Counted from the stretch's first letter, positions 8,105 through 17,881 are shown. The stretch: 32,187 nt of DNA from an uncultured Dehalococcoidia bacterium (GCA_937901475.1 CALGTL010000143.1:1-32187); one strand, 5' to 3'. Notes: generated by a model not told the origin, from the letters alone. Numbers and translations: made by a program.

Positions 8105-9298
8105 CTACTCGCCTAATATCCGCTCACGGAAGATGGCGAATGAGCTTGTGTACCCGTGAAGGTAAGTTGTGTCACCTACTGGGCCAATCTCTCCATTACA
8201 GAAGAATCCCCCCATCGGCAAAGTTCCCATCAACTCATTGAACACGTCTGTGTCATGTCCTTGGCGGCCATACAGGTAATTACCTCTACCTGTGCATTGA
8301 AACATCAACGCCGCCTCCGCATGCCTATTCCCTACTCGATGCAGGTAATTCGCGAAGGCATCCCGTAGGTCTACAGCCGACGTTTCTGCATCCCGAACAT
8401 GGAATTGCACCAGCAGTCCTTCTCTCAGGTCTGCACCAACCGCAACTGCACCTCTCTCGGCGTCAGCACCAACGATATTACGAATGAGGAATTCGCCCGC
8501 GCCCGCGTGCTCTTGAAGCTGGTCCATGGCTACACCCATGAATAGATTGTGTTGCATCAAATCTCGATCATGTTCGTTGGAATTCTGGAACAGATCCTGC
8601 AGCTCTTCCAGCGGGGGGCGGTCGTCCGCAGTCAGCAACATGTTTCCTTCCGCAGCAGTCACGCGCATAGCGTGGCCTACGGGGCGACAGCCTTGGGCAA
8701 CCACGGTGTCCACGACGATCTCGCCGGACAGTGCCACGCCGACCGCGCCGTTTTTATGAGTCACTCCGTTCACATATAGCGAATGTGACCCCGTTCGAGA
8801 GTTTCCGCTCGCGAGACCGCCGATTTTTGCAGCCGCAGGGAATGCATAGTCGAGGCCCGCCAGAAGTGCTTCGCTGTCGACCGTAAACGGATCTGCTAAC
8901 ACGATGAAATGTGGATCAGCAGCGGCGGGTGTACCCACTTGCTCTTCCCAAACATCGGGCCCGGCATCAGGCGATGGCAACGCTCGCCCGGTGATGTGGA
9001 ATGTAGAGAGCACAACCCCCGGTAGGTGCGCTGCGGTAAGTGACAGGGCAGGAGTGGCTTCGATCTCCTTGCCTCCCCCTATCACTCCTGCACCGGTACA
9101 CCCGAGAACAGTGGCGCCAGGGAAGAAGTCGGAGACAAGTTCCGCCAGCGAGTCGACCTGGTAGTCGAAGGCCACATCGGTGAATACGACAACGAGGTCA
9201 GGCGCAAGCCCGTCAAGTCCAACACGAAGCGCTGCCTCACACTCGGCCAGAGCATGATGGAGTAAAGGTTCAGTGGAGATGCTAGATGCCCAACGCAT
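8105..9298 (-). CDS. FIST-domain protein (FIST N and C)
   Basis: FIST domains are ligand-sensing domains found alone or attached to signalling modules. Here 397 residues contain only FIST_N plus FIST_C. The evidence is the N-terminal pattern LVVVFTD...LLGCTGAGVIGGG followed by ASGNSRTG, and a C-terminal end FFCNGEIGPVGDTTYLHGYTSSFAIF, which is characteristic of FIST_C. There is no membrane segment, kinase or cyclase. The start is ATG 9298 with only a weak ribosome-binding site. It is divergent from nusA and upstream of the SDR gene. The ligand is unknown. Confidence 0.85.
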   Translation of the reverse strand: MRWASSISTEPLLHHALAECEAALRVGLDGLAPDLVVVFTDVAFDYQVDSLAELVSDFFPGATVLGCTGAGVIGGGKEIEATPALSLTAAHLPGVVLSTFHITGRALPSPDAGPDVWEEQVGTPAAADPHFIVLADPFTVDSEALLAGLDYAFPAAAKIGGLASGNSRTGSHSLYVNGVTHKNGAVGVALSGEIVVDTVVAQGCRPVGHAMRVTAAEGNMLLTADDRPPLEELQDLFQNSNEHDRDLMQHNLFMGVAMDQLQEHAGAGEFLIRNIVGADAERGAVAVGADLREGLLVQFHVRDAETSAVDLRDAFANYLHRVGNRHAEAALMFQCTGRGNYLYGRQGHDTDVFNELMGTLPMGGFFCNGEIGPVGDTTYLHGYTSSFAIFRERILGE

Positions 9299-9403
9299 AA
9301 CTAATCGTCAAACCCTTGGAGAGCAGTGGATTACATACCCGATGGGCTAGCCCATGGACGGTGAGTATAGTGCATATGGCTCCTACCTTAGGCGTGTATC
9401 AGG

Positions 9404-9434
9404 TTGGACAAAGTCTCTCAAACAGAAGTAAGAT
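9404..9434 (+). promoter_or_regulatory. Probable promoter of the nusA operon
   Basis: TTGGACA at 9404-9410 and TAAGAT at 9429-9434 have 18 bp between TGGACA and the -10. The expected start near 9441 coincides with the base of a strong hairpin, leaving about 110 nt of leader before nusA. Confidence 0.5.
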
Positions 9435-9442
9435 AGAGCGGT

Positions 9443-9471
9443 CGAAGGAGTGGGCACTGCCCACTCTTTCG
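9443..9471 (+). promoter_or_regulatory. Hairpin at the 5' end of the nusA leader
   Basis: A 14-bp stem (CGAAGGAGTGGGCA pairing with TGCCCACTCTTTCG, one G-U pair) has a single central base, so in practice it has a tight loop. It is followed by TTCTTC, not a true T-run. It could be an attenuator acted on by NusA, or a 5' stabilising structure. Confidence 0.5.
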
Positions 9472-9552
9472 TTCTTCAAGCAGATTTGCCGTATCGAATT
9501 AGTCGTATTGGGGCACCCCAAACGCGGCAGTAGAGTAGGACGAGGTAGGCAC

Positions 9553-11184
9553 ATGAAGAGCGAGTTCTTGATTGCAGTTACGCAGTTGGCGGCAGAACGC
9601 AATTTGCCGCAGGATATGGTCATATCTGCAGTAGAGGCGGCCCTAGCATCCGCGTATCGGAAAGACAGCGCATCTGGGGGTCAGAGCAATGTACGCGTTC
9701 ACCTCGATGCGGGTAGCGGTGACATAGACGTATTTTTGCTAAAGACTATCGTCGATGAAATTACCAACGACCTCGCCGAGATTACTATGGCCGAGGCCAA
9801 AGCGCTTCGACCGAAAGAAACTCACGAGATCGGAGACATCCTAGAGTTCGAAATGGAACCTCAGGTGGCTGGTCGTATCGCCGCTCAAACCGCGAAGCAA
9901 GTCGTAATTCAGCGACTGCGTGAGGCGGAACGCGAACTGGTCTTCGCAGAGTTCTCCGAACGCGAAGGCGAAGTGTTCACCGCAACGGTTCAACGTGGTG
10001 ACTCCCGCTACGGCGGTGTAGTTACTCTGGACCTTAATGGCCGAGCCACGGCGATTCTGCCCGCTTCAGAGCAATCCCAGGCTGAGCGTTACAGGCCAGG
10101 TATGAAAGTTAAAGTGATGATTCTTGAAGTCAGCCGTACCCCGCGCGGCCCTGAGATCATCGCTACACGTACACACGCAGATCTGCTGCGTAGGCTCTTT
10201 GAGATGGAAGTGCCTGAGATCTACAACGGCATTGTTGAGATTCGAGGGATCTCTCGTGAGGCCGGCTCACGCGCTAAGGTTGCAGTACTCGCCAAGCAGG
10301 AGGGCGTCGATCCGGTCGGCGCATGCGTTGGTCTTCGTGGCATTCGCATCCAGAATATTGTCAATGAGCTACAGGGTGAGAAGATAGATGTCATCCAGTG
10401 GTCTACGGACGACTCGGTGTTCATCTCGCACGCCTTGAGCCCGGCACAACCGTTGCGCGTAGAACTTAACAATGACGACCTAACGGCAACCGTAATTGTT
10501 CCTGATCGCCAGCTTTCATTAGCGATTGGTCGTGAGGGGCAAAATGCACGGTTGGCAGCGAAACTCACCGGCTGGAAAGTAGACATCAAGAGCTCGACTG
10601 AGATCGAGATCGAGCGCATGAAGCAGCAGATTGATGGAGATGTCGCGGAGCGAGCCGCTACTGCCGCTGCAGAGACACCACCTCCCGCCGATATTGAGGA
10701 ACTGGTCACTGCGGTAGTCGAGTCTGCCGAGGCACCGATTCCTGCTAGTGCTCCTGAAATTCACCCGGAACCCCAGACAGCAGCCATAACTGCTGCTGAA
10801 GAAGCAGCGGTCATGGCACAGCTGGAAGCCGAGGCTGCTGCGGCAGCGGCAGCAGCACCGGGCGCAGGCCTTTCCGCCGAAGAGATGCTCGCATACGAGT
10901 CGCTGGATCTCGAGCCCATGATTGAAGAAGAAGTAATCATCGAGGAAGAGGTCACTGTGACCGAGTCTCCTGATGACGATGTATGGAATATTGGCAAGGC
11001 TACAGGTCGTGGCCCGCAGATTAGATTCGCCGAGGACATACTTGGTAATCAACCTGCACGGCGTGCCCCTAGTGGCCGGAGACGTGGTGGTGGTAACCGG
11101 CCCCCAGCGCGTGGCCCAGCGCGTGGCCCAGCGCGTGGCCCGGCGCGTGGCGGTCCCGGTTCAGGAGGAGCCCCTAGCTCCTAA
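9553..11184 (+). CDS. nusA: Transcription termination/antitermination factor NusA
   Basis: NusA binds RNA polymerase and nascent RNA and modulates pausing, termination and antitermination. The 543-residue protein has the N-terminal polymerase-binding domain (about 1-130), an S1 domain (about 135-200) and two KH domains (to about 355, including [19 protein letters not shown] and [19 protein letters not shown]). A long variable tail follows: Ala/Glu-rich, then strongly acidic ([10 protein letters not shown]), then basic and Gly/Arg-rich with four PARG repeats. ATG 9553 is chosen because GAGGT lies upstream and NusA homology starts there (MKSEFLIAV). It is first gene of nusA-ylxR-infB-rbfA-truB. 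Confidence 0.96.
   Translation: MKSEFLIAVTQLAAERNLPQDMVISAVEAALASAYRKDSASGGQSNVRVHLDAGSGDIDVFLLKTIVDEITNDLAEITMAEAKALRPKETHEIGDILEFEMEPQVAGRIAAQTAKQVVIQRLREAERELVFAEFSEREGEVFTATVQRGDSRYGGVVTLDLNGRATAILPASEQSQAERYRPGMKVKVMILEVSRTPRGPEIIATRTHADLLRRLFEMEVPEIYNGIVEIRGISREAGSRAKVAVLAKQEGVDPVGACVGLRGIRIQNIVNELQGEKIDVIQWSTDDSVFISHALSPAQPLRVELNNDDLTATVIVPDRQLSLAIGREGQNARLAAKLTGWKVDIKSSTEIEIERMKQQIDGDVAERAATAAAETPPPADIEELVTAVVESAEAPIPASAPEIHPEPQTAAITAAEEAAVMAQLEAEAAAAAAAAPGAGLSAEEMLAYESLDLEPMIEEEVIIEEEVTVTESPDDDVWNIGKATGRGPQIRFAEDILGNQPARRAPSGRRRGGGNRPPARGPARGPARGPARGGPGSGGAPSS
11104..11151 (+). repeat. Four tandem 12-bp repeats in the nusA tail
   Basis: The unit CCAGCGCGTGGC occurs four times in a row (the fourth with CCG for CCA) and encodes PARG x4 in the basic C-terminal tail of NusA. 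In-frame 12-bp units could change in number without disrupting the gene. Confidence 0.9.
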
Positions 11185-11201
11185 GGCTTGAGGTTTTACA
11201 A

Positions 11202-11477
11202 GTGATGCGCGAACGACACGTGCCAGAGCGCTCCTGCGTCGTATGCAATAAAAAAATGCCTAAGCGTGATCTGGTTCGCGTTGTACTTACTCCAGCCGGC
11301 GTGTGTACGGTCGATGAGACAGGCAAGCTGGCCGGACGCGGTGCTTATCTGTGTCATCAACTAGCTTGCTGGGGACGCGCAGTGAAGGGTGGTCGACTTG
11401 CTCATGCACTTCGGGGCGAGGTCACAGCAGACGACAAGGCGAGGCTCACGGAGTTCAGTGCCACCCTGATTGCATAG
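11202..11477 (+). CDS. ylxR: YlxR-family RNA-binding protein
   Basis: 91 residues of the YlxR (DUF448) family, small RNA-binding proteins normally encoded between nusA and infB. The diagnostic start PERSCVVCNKKMPKRDLVRVV and the later GRGAYLC are present. The starts GTG 11202 and ATG 11205 are adjacent; GTG 11202 lies 7 nt after GAGGT. It begins 17 nt after nusA and is clearly in the same operon. The family's exact role is debated (nucleoid or RNase P related). Confidence 0.92.
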   Translation: MMRERHVPERSCVVCNKKMPKRDLVRVVLTPAGVCTVDETGKLAGRGAYLCHQLACWGRAVKGGRLAHALRGEVTADDKARLTEFSATLIA

Positions 11478-11534
11478 CCGGCGCAGTCAGCCCTGTAAGA
11501 TTAATGGGACAGTATTTGAGAGAGAGGTTTCTGC

Positions 11535-13319
11535 ATGGTTGAGGAAGCGCAAGATCAAACCGCTGCTACACGAACAGTAACGCTGCGTGCTCTCCCCCTG
11601 GGAGAGGCGATTTCCGTTGGCGCGTTGGCGCAGCGCATGCAGGTTGAGTCCGTAGCCGTAATCAAGCAGTTGATGCGCGTAGGTATCTTCGCAAGCATCA
11701 ACGAAGTTATCGATTACGACACAGCAGCTGGTATCGTTCGGGCCTTCGGGTTCGCAGCTCGAAAAGCTGAAGATACCGCCTCTGCTGCAGCGGGATCGGT
11801 AGCAGAAGACGAGACCGCTGACCTCACACTACGCCCCGCTGTCGTAACCATCTTGGGGCACGTAGACCACGGCAAGACAACCCTACTAGACGCAATCCGC
11901 AGTACCAGCGTTGTCGACAACGAGGCCGGGGGCATCACGCAGCACATTGGCGCTTACCAAGTGGAGCATGATGGCCACGCAATAACTTTCATCGACACCC
12001 CTGGTCACGAGGCGTTCACTGCGATGCGAGCACGTGGTGCCCAAGTAACTGACATCGCGATTTTGGTTGTGGCTGCTGATGATGGCGTCATGCCACAAAC
12101 GGCTGAGGCTATCGACCATATCAAGGCTGCAGGGGTGCCTATTATCGTTGCCATCAACAAGATGGATTCCGATAACGCAGATGCAGAGAAGGTCCGTCGC
12201 CAGCTCTCCGAGCGCGAGCTGCTCGTTGAGAAATGGGGCGGGGATGTGATTGATGTGGAAGTCTCTGCCAAAGCTCGCACTGGCCTCGATGATCTCCTAG
12301 AAAACATACAACTCGTTGCAGAGGTCGCAGAGCTCAAGGCTAATTCGGAGCGCCCTGGAGTCGGAGTAGTCCTCGAGTGCCGTATGGACAAGAGTCGCGG
12401 AATATTAGCCACTGTGCTCGTACAAACCGGCACACTCAACGTAGGTGATCATCTCGTAGTTGGGTCTGTTCGTGGCCGTGTCAAGGCACTAGTAGACGAC
12501 AAAGGCGCGCGAGTGAAATCAGCGGGCCCTTCTACTCCTATCGAGATTCTTGGCCTCAATGACCAGCCAAGCGCTGGCGACCGCTTAGTGGTAGTTCCAG
12601 ATGAGAAAACTGCTCGGGACACAGTCGCAGAAGTTCAGCGCAGGCAAGTCATCCACAAAGCTCGCGGAACCAGCCTAGAAGAGGTCGGGTCACGCGTATC
12701 TAACGGTGAGGCAAAAGAGCTCGCGTTGGTCGTGAAAACTGATGTGAACGGGAGCATCGAAGCTGTACGCCAGGCATTGGAACAACTCAGCTCTGAGGAA
12801 ACTCAAGTTCGAATTATCCACGCTGCTACAGGCGCTATCACCGAGAGTGACGTGCTACTCGCAGTCGCCTCCAATGCAGTCATCGTCGGTTTCAACGTTG
12901 GCAGTGACCAGGGTGCACAGCGCTTGGCCGCACAAGACAGCGTTCAAATTCGCTCGTACAACATCATATATCGTCTCATTGAAGATATAGAGGCCGCTCT
13001 AAGCGGCATGCTTGAGCCCACTATGGTCGACGTTATCGAGGGCACAGCAGAGGTTCGGGCTGTTTTCAACTTACCCCGCAATCGCCAAAGCGCCGGTTGC
13101 TATGTAAACAACGGGAAAATTATTCGGGCGGCCATGGCTCGGGTTATCCGTAACGGCGAAATCATGTTCGATGGGCCAGTGGCAAACCTACGACGATTCA
13201 AAGACGATGTCCGAGAAGTAGCAACCGGCTACGAGTGTGGTCTGTCCATAGAGGGCTTCCACAGTTTCGAAGAGCAAGACGTCATCGAAATCCATCGCCA
13301 GGTCCAGACCAGCGCTTAG
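11535..13319 (+). CDS. infB: Translation initiation factor IF-2
   Basis: GTPase that brings initiator tRNA to the ribosome. The 594-residue protein is a short IF-2: a brief IF2_N segment (about 15-65), then the G domain with GHVDHGKTT (108-116), DTPGH (154-158), NKMD (208-211) and SAK, then domains II-IV ending in the usual initiator-tRNA-binding region. The long N-terminal extension of enterobacterial IF-2 is absent. ATG 11535 follows GAGAGAGG. It is third in the nusA operon. Confidence 0.97.
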   Translation: MVEEAQDQTAATRTVTLRALPLGEAISVGALAQRMQVESVAVIKQLMRVGIFASINEVIDYDTAAGIVRAFGFAARKAEDTASAAAGSVAEDETADLTLRPAVVTILGHVDHGKTTLLDAIRSTSVVDNEAGGITQHIGAYQVEHDGHAITFIDTPGHEAFTAMRARGAQVTDIAILVVAADDGVMPQTAEAIDHIKAAGVPIIVAINKMDSDNADAEKVRRQLSERELLVEKWGGDVIDVEVSAKARTGLDDLLENIQLVAEVAELKANSERPGVGVVLECRMDKSRGILATVLVQTGTLNVGDHLVVGSVRGRVKALVDDKGARVKSAGPSTPIEILGLNDQPSAGDRLVVVPDEKTARDTVAEVQRRQVIHKARGTSLEEVGSRVSNGEAKELALVVKTDVNGSIEAVRQALEQLSSEETQVRIIHAATGAITESDVLLAVASNAVIVGFNVGSDQGAQRLAAQDSVQIRSYNIIYRLIEDIEAALSGMLEPTMVDVIEGTAEVRAVFNLPRNRQSAGCYVNNGKIIRAAMARVIRNGEIMFDGPVANLRRFKDDVREVATGYECGLSIEGFHSFEEQDVIEIHRQVQTSA

Positions 13320-13346
13320 CCTCGGCTCAGCCCATGGAGATATCAG

Positions 13347-13709
13347 ATGAGCCGGCGCACAGAGCAGGTTAGCGGGTTGCTGCGCGAAGAGATTAGTCGC
13401 ATGCTGCTCGAAGAAATACAGGATCCACGCCTCGGGCGATTGGTCACCATCGCACGCGTGGAGCCAAGTTCCGACCTTGAGCACGCCCTGATACGCGTAA
13501 CTGTATTTGGCGACGCGGAGGCAGCGGACAACGCACTTGCAGGCCTAGAAGCCGCAACAGGCTATCTACGCCGCAAGCTTGGCCTACGTCTCCAGCTCAG
13601 GAAGACTCCAGAACTAAAATTTGTCCTAGATGAGTCAATTCGAGAAGGAGATCGCGTGCTAGATCTACTCAACTCTCTGAGAGACCAGGAGACTCTTGAA
13701 AATGGCTAA
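13347..13709 (+). CDS. rbfA: 30S ribosome-binding factor RbfA
   Basis: 120-residue KH-type factor for 16S rRNA 5'-end maturation and cold adaptation. The family pattern is visible: SRRTEQVSGLLREEISRMLLEEIQDPRL, then V(T/S)V-type strands, then RRKLGLRLQLRKTPEL and a C-terminal helix. It begins 27 nt after infB and its last codons overlap the truB start by 8 bp. Confidence 0.95.
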   Translation: MSRRTEQVSGLLREEISRMLLEEIQDPRLGRLVTIARVEPSSDLEHALIRVTVFGDAEAADNALAGLEAATGYLRRKLGLRLQLRKTPELKFVLDESIREGDRVLDLLNSLRDQETLENG

Positions 13710-14643
13710 TGGTTCTCGGCCGACGGCCGACGGCATTCTTGTGTTGAACAAGCCCAGAGATGTGACCTCCATGGAGATGGTCCGACTTGCTAAGCGTGTC
13801 AGTCACGTCAAACGTGTGGGCCATGCAGGCACTCTCGACCCCATCGCTACAGGCGTGCTCCCGGTTTGTTTCGGCCAAGCGACACGCTTGATGGAGTTCA
13901 TGGTGGATGGTCGCAAAATCTATCGCGCAGAGTTCACGTTAGGATCCGCAACCGATACCTACGACTCTTTCGGCGCTAAGACACACTCCGGTGATTGGTC
14001 CAGCATCACTAGAACAGATGTTGAGGCTCTTTTCCCTGGTTTCACGGGCGCGGTGCTGCAAACCCCTCCAATGTACAGCGCCCTCAAACATGAGGGGAAA
14101 CGCCTGTACGAGCTAGCACGGGCGGGCATTGAGGTCGAGCGCGAAAGCAGGGAAGTTATTGTCTACGAGATTAGGTTAATGGAGTTCGCCCTTCCTAAGC
14201 TCGTAATCGAGGTCGAGTGTGGCCGAGGTTTCTACATGCGCACGTTTGCCCATGATGTGGGGCTCGCGCTGGGTTGCTACGCTCATCTCACCGAGCTTCA
14301 GCGCCGCAAGGCTGGTGCATTCACAATCGAAAACACGCTCGCTCCCGATGCGTTCGAAGCAGCAGCAGATGAGGAAGCGTGGCGCGAGTTGCTACTGCCG
14401 CCTGACGCTGCATTGCAGGCGCTGGAGTCTCTAGTGTTGGATTCAGCCGCGGAGCGCCACTTGCGTAACGGGCAGACCGTTACGCTGCCGGCCTCATCCA
14501 CCTACGCCAAGCACTTGGACACTCGTCGCGCTTACACCTCAGATGGCAAGTTCCTCGCTATTGTTCGCTTCAACCGAGCAGAGAGTACCTGGCAGCCTGA
14601 GCGTGTCTTCAATCTTTCCGAGCCCTCGCGCTACGCCCCTTAG
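13702..14643 (+). CDS. truB: tRNA pseudouridine(55) synthase TruB
   Basis: Converts U55 of tRNAs to pseudouridine. The 313-residue protein has GILVLNKPRDVTS, then HAGTLDPIATGVLPV with the catalytic Asp46, then YRAEFTLGSATDTYDSFG and CGRGFYMRTFAHDVG. ATG 13702 is used, after GGAG and overlapping rbfA; a TTG at 13696 is an unneeded extension. It is last gene of the nusA cluster. The 110 nt after it are rich in GGGCCC/GGGTCCC palindromes that could form terminating hairpins, but no single clean one stands out. Confidence 0.95.
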   Translation: MANGSRPTADGILVLNKPRDVTSMEMVRLAKRVSHVKRVGHAGTLDPIATGVLPVCFGQATRLMEFMVDGRKIYRAEFTLGSATDTYDSFGAKTHSGDWSSITRTDVEALFPGFTGAVLQTPPMYSALKHEGKRLYELARAGIEVERESREVIVYEIRLMEFALPKLVIEVECGRGFYMRTFAHDVGLALGCYAHLTELQRRKAGAFTIENTLAPDAFEAAADEEAWRELLLPPDAALQALESLVLDSAAERHLRNGQTVTLPASSTYAKHLDTRRAYTSDGKFLAIVRFNRAESTWQPERVFNLSEPSRYAP

Positions 14644-14753
14644 GCCGGACTGGGCCCCCACTTTGGGCCCGCGATTGGGTCCCAAGGCCCATGCGCCCAA
14701 GCCGCTAGTCGGTTAATCTCCATGCACACAGTTCCAAAGCACGGAGGTTTCCC

Positions 14754-15821
14754 ATGGGCAAGATCAAAGTAGCGATAGTCGGAGTAGGCAACTGCTCGTC
14801 GTCGTTCGTACAAGGACTCCACAAATATGCAGACGTAGCTGAGGATGGTTTCATCCCAGGTCTGATGCACAACAGTCTTGGCGGCTACTCCATCGGTGAT
14901 ATTGAAGTCGTCGCTGCGTTTGATATCGATAAGGAGAAGGTCGGTAAAGATGTTTCTGAGGCCATCTTCTCAGGCCAGAACAACACCGCAAAGTTCATGG
15001 ATGTCCCCCATATGGGAGTCACCGTCGAGCGTGGTATGACCCACGATGGCCTAGGTAAGTACCTGTCGCAGGTGATTGAGAAGGCCGACGGCCCCACGGC
15101 CGACATCGCTAGCATTCTTAAGGAACGCGAAGTGGATGTACTCATCAACTACTTACCTGTCGGCTCGGAGGAAGCAACTAAGTGGTACGTGGAGCAGGCG
15201 CTGCAGGCCAAGGTTGGCGTTGTCAACTGTATACCTGTTTTCATCGCCCGCGAGCCGTACTGGCAGAAACGATTCGAAGATGCTGGTGTGCCGATTGTCG
15301 GGGATGACATCAAATCTCAGGTGGGCGCAACGATTACTCATCGTGTGCTCACGAATTTGTTTAAGAACCGCGGAGTGAAGATTGAACGTACGTACCAGTT
15401 GAACTTCGGTGGCAACACCGACTTCATGAACATGCTTGAACGCGAACGCTTGGAATCTAAGAAGGAGTCCAAGACCAACGCAGTCATCTCTCAACTCCCC
15501 TACGACATCGGCGCAAAGAACGTCCATGTCGGACCTTCGGATTACGTGCCTTGGTTAGAGGATCGAAAGTGGTGCCACATCCGTATCGAAGGACGGACCT
15601 TCGGTGATGTTCCCTTGAACATGGAGCTCAAGCTCGAAGTTTGGGACAGCCCCAACTCAGCTGGCGTCGTTGTTGACGCTGTCCGCTGTGTAAAGCTTGG
15701 ACTCGATCGTGGTATCTCCGGCCAGTTGGATGGTCCCAGTTCATACTTCATGAAGTCCCCTTTCCACCAGCACTCGGACGACATTGCCTACGAGTTGGTG
15801 GAGGAGTTCTCCAAGGGGTAA
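14754..15821 (+). CDS. ino1: myo-Inositol-1-phosphate synthase
   Basis: Converts glucose 6-phosphate to inositol 1-phosphate with NAD, supplying the head group for inositol lipids. In 355 residues it shows the NAD motif GVGNCSS (10-16), NYLPVGS (132-138), [15 protein letters not shown] (183-197), [12 protein letters not shown] (216-227) and the Lys-rich active-site segment [11 protein letters not shown] (231-241). It is of the shorter archaeal/actinobacterial type. ATG 14754 follows ACGGAGG. It is followed by a PimA-like glycosyltransferase and a CDP-alcohol phosphatidyltransferase, a coherent inositol-lipid operon. Confidence 0.95.
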   Translation: MGKIKVAIVGVGNCSSSFVQGLHKYADVAEDGFIPGLMHNSLGGYSIGDIEVVAAFDIDKEKVGKDVSEAIFSGQNNTAKFMDVPHMGVTVERGMTHDGLGKYLSQVIEKADGPTADIASILKEREVDVLINYLPVGSEEATKWYVEQALQAKVGVVNCIPVFIAREPYWQKRFEDAGVPIVGDDIKSQVGATITHRVLTNLFKNRGVKIERTYQLNFGGNTDFMNMLERERLESKKESKTNAVISQLPYDIGAKNVHVGPSDYVPWLEDRKWCHIRIEGRTFGDVPLNMELKLEVWDSPNSAGVVVDAVRCVKLGLDRGISGQLDGPSSYFMKSPFHQHSDDIAYELVEEFSKG

Positions 15822-15860
15822 TACTTACATTCTGAGCACGTGTTCCCCAAGGAGGAGCAC

Positions 15861-15905
15861 GTGCTTGAAAGCGCTTCTAGTTCGTGCCGTATTTACGTAT
15901 CGTAA
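15861..15905 (+). CDS. Possible 14-residue leader peptide before the glycosyltransferase
   Basis: A very strong ribosome-binding site (AAGGAGG, 15849-15855) sits 5 nt before GTG 15861. The reading frame MLESASSSCRIYVS then stops at TAA. It is in the same frame as the downstream glycosyltransferase, whose own start is at 15960. It may be a leader peptide, a remnant of a longer N-terminus, or chance. The GAGCACGTG element occurs twice around it. Confidence 0.35.
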   Translation: MLESASSSCRIYVS

Positions 15906-15959
15906 GACCCGCGCTGGTTGTTTGTTCACGCAGCTAGTCAAATCTTTAGGGGAGGCCTC

Positions 15960-17153
15960 GTGGCGGAGTCAGTCACGGCACCGAAACCACTGCAAACTGC
16001 AGCTGGCAAACGTCAGCTAAAAGTCGCCCTCGTGTCACCGTACGATTACGGTGCCCCTGGCGGGGTCAATGACCATGTCACCAATCTGGCGACACAGCTC
16101 CGCAAGAAGGGCCACATCGTCAAGGTAATCGCCCCCATCGCCGATGCGAGTCACCAAGACCTCGGACCCGATTTCATCCCCATGGGACGACCTGTTCCTA
16201 TCCCTAGTGGGGGTGCCGTTGCCCGTGTCTCAGTATCCGTTTGGCTAGAACCGCGCGTAAAGGAATTGCTCGAGCAGGAAAATTTTGACATTGTCCATTT
16301 GCACGAGCCCCTCGCTCCCGCGCTTCCGCTTACTGTGTTGCACTCCTCGACTGCCATCAATATAGGCACTTTTCACTCATTCAAAGGCACTCGCTTCTAC
16401 CGGGTCTGGCGCTACGTAAGTCGACGTTGGTTCAAAAAGCTAGACGGGCTCATAGCGGTATCAGCACCTGCCCGGGACTTCGTGTCGAAGTTTTACCCCG
16501 GCGAGTACGAGATTATCCCAAACGGCGTGGATGTCGACCGTTTCACCACGCCACTCCCACCCATCGAGAAATTCAAGGATGGGAAGATCAATATCTTGTT
16601 CTTAGGGCGCATGGAGCGTCGCAAGGGCTTAAAGTACCTATTGATGGCTTATAGCCGACTCAAGTGGCGATACCCGAACATCCGGTTGATTGTTGTCGGT
16701 GCAGGGAACCCCGGGGAAGAGGTACTCACGCTGATCAGCGAGCGTAACCTCACCGATGTGGAGCTCGTGGGCCCAGTGCCTTACGAAGACCTCCCGCGCT
16801 ACTACCAAACCGCTGATATCTTCTGCGCACCTAATACCGGGCGAGAGAGCTTTGGCATCGTACTTGTTGAAGCCATGGCAGCAAGCAAACCGATTGTAGC
16901 CACTCGTATCGACGGCTTTAGTAAAGTTCTCTCCAACGGCGTCGAAGGGCTTTTGGTCCGGCCCAAAGACGACGCGGAGTTGGCTTTCGGGCTGGAGCGA
17001 TTAATCAAAGACGCGGACATGCGTCGTGAGATGGGCGCTCGCGGTCGTATCACGGTTGAGCAATATCGCTGGGATGTAATCGCAGATCGCGTGCTCAATT
17101 ACTACGAGACCATAATGTGGCGTAAAGGGCGCCTTGAGGAGCAAATCGCGTGA
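15960..17153 (+). CDS. GT4-family glycosyltransferase, PimA-like
   Basis: 397-residue GT-B glycosyltransferase that resembles phosphatidylinositol alpha-mannosyltransferase. It has the acceptor loop GGVNDHV (34-40), a GTFHS segment, IPNGVD (186-191), GRMERRKGL (216-224) and the GT4 E-x7-E motif (Glu296, Glu304) that holds the nucleotide sugar. Between ino1 and a CDP-alcohol phosphatidyltransferase, the likely acceptor is an inositol phospholipid at the inner membrane face; donor specificity is not visible. GTG 15960 is chosen because GGGGAGG lies just upstream; an earlier in-frame start at 15918 would swallow that site. Its TGA overlaps the next GTG by 4 bp. Confidence 0.88.
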   Translation: MAESVTAPKPLQTAAGKRQLKVALVSPYDYGAPGGVNDHVTNLATQLRKKGHIVKVIAPIADASHQDLGPDFIPMGRPVPIPSGGAVARVSVSVWLEPRVKELLEQENFDIVHLHEPLAPALPLTVLHSSTAINIGTFHSFKGTRFYRVWRYVSRRWFKKLDGLIAVSAPARDFVSKFYPGEYEIIPNGVDVDRFTTPLPPIEKFKDGKINILFLGRMERRKGLKYLLMAYSRLKWRYPNIRLIVVGAGNPGEEVLTLISERNLTDVELVGPVPYEDLPRYYQTADIFCAPNTGRESFGIVLVEAMAASKPIVATRIDGFSKVLSNGVEGLLVRPKDDAELAFGLERLIKDADMRREMGARGRITVEQYRWDVIADRVLNYYETIMWRKGRLEEQIA

Positions 17154-17758
17154 GTAAGTTTAAAGATGAATTCGTCCCGCTGAGAATTCGAGCTAAGGGA
17201 TGGGCAACCCGCTACTTTAGCGGCCCGATTGCGCGGGGACTTGTCGCGCTCCACATCTCTGCAAACGCCATCACTATCGCAGGTTTCTTTGTCGCAGTAG
17301 GAGCAGCTTACTTGTTATCTCAGGGTGAGTTGGTCATCGGCGGCATCGTCATGCTGGCCGGTGCCATCATGGATATGTTCGATGGAGCGGTTGCTCGCAT
17401 CACCGGTAAGGCATCGACGTTTGGAGCCTTCCTTGACTCAGTTCTTGACCGCTTAGGTGAAGCTGCGGTGCTGTTCGGTCTGCTCGTCTTCTACATTCGC
17501 GAAGGCAATGAATTGGGCGCATTTCTCGCGTTCGGCACCGCCGTGCTATCAATTATGGTTAGCTATTCACGAGCTAGGGCCGAAGGGCTCAGCGTGCAAG
17601 GCGACGTAGGTTTGATGGGAAGACCTGAGCGCATCATCGTGATGGGCATCGGCCTGCTCTCGAAGTACCCGCAATACGCGATGGGCGTCATCATGGCGGT
17701 CTCAGCCATAACCATCACGCAGCGGGCAGCCCATGTTTGGCGCAACGCAGATCACTAG
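17150..17758 (+). CDS. CDP-alcohol phosphatidyltransferase, probable phosphatidylinositol(-phosphate) synthase
   Basis: 202-residue membrane enzyme that joins a CDP-activated lipid to an alcohol. The full catalytic motif D-G-x2-A-R-x8-G-x3-D-x3-D is at 78-100, with an extra Asp75, and several hydrophobic helices surround it. SYSRARAEG and GRPERI (about 138-161) are typical of inositol-lipid synthases, in contrast to PgsA or Pss. With inositol-1-phosphate synthase two genes upstream, it most likely makes phosphatidylinositol phosphate. The start GTG 17150 overlaps the glycosyltransferase stop. Confidence 0.88.
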   Translation: MSKFKDEFVPLRIRAKGWATRYFSGPIARGLVALHISANAITIAGFFVAVGAAYLLSQGELVIGGIVMLAGAIMDMFDGAVARITGKASTFGAFLDSVLDRLGEAAVLFGLLVFYIREGNELGAFLAFGTAVLSIMVSYSRARAEGLSVQGDVGLMGRPERIIVMGIGLLSKYPQYAMGVIMAVSAITITQRAAHVWRNADH

Positions 17759-17881
17759 CATCTAGGTGCACACGTTGAATCATTGCCCGTAGAATACATT
17801 TAACATCCCTAACACTCTACCGCTAATTCCCTCAGCGACAGAGCGACAACGACCACTAGTATGACCATCCCGGAGATAAGA

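Noticed and set aside
9316-9552. 79-residue N-terminal extension of NusA
   Set aside because: It translates the promoter and hairpin region. NusA homology starts at ATG 9553 with a ribosome-binding site.
14644-14753. GGGCCC/GGGTCCC palindromes as a defined terminator of truB
   Set aside because: Several overlapping short palindromes compete and none has a clean stem plus T-run, so no single feature is called.
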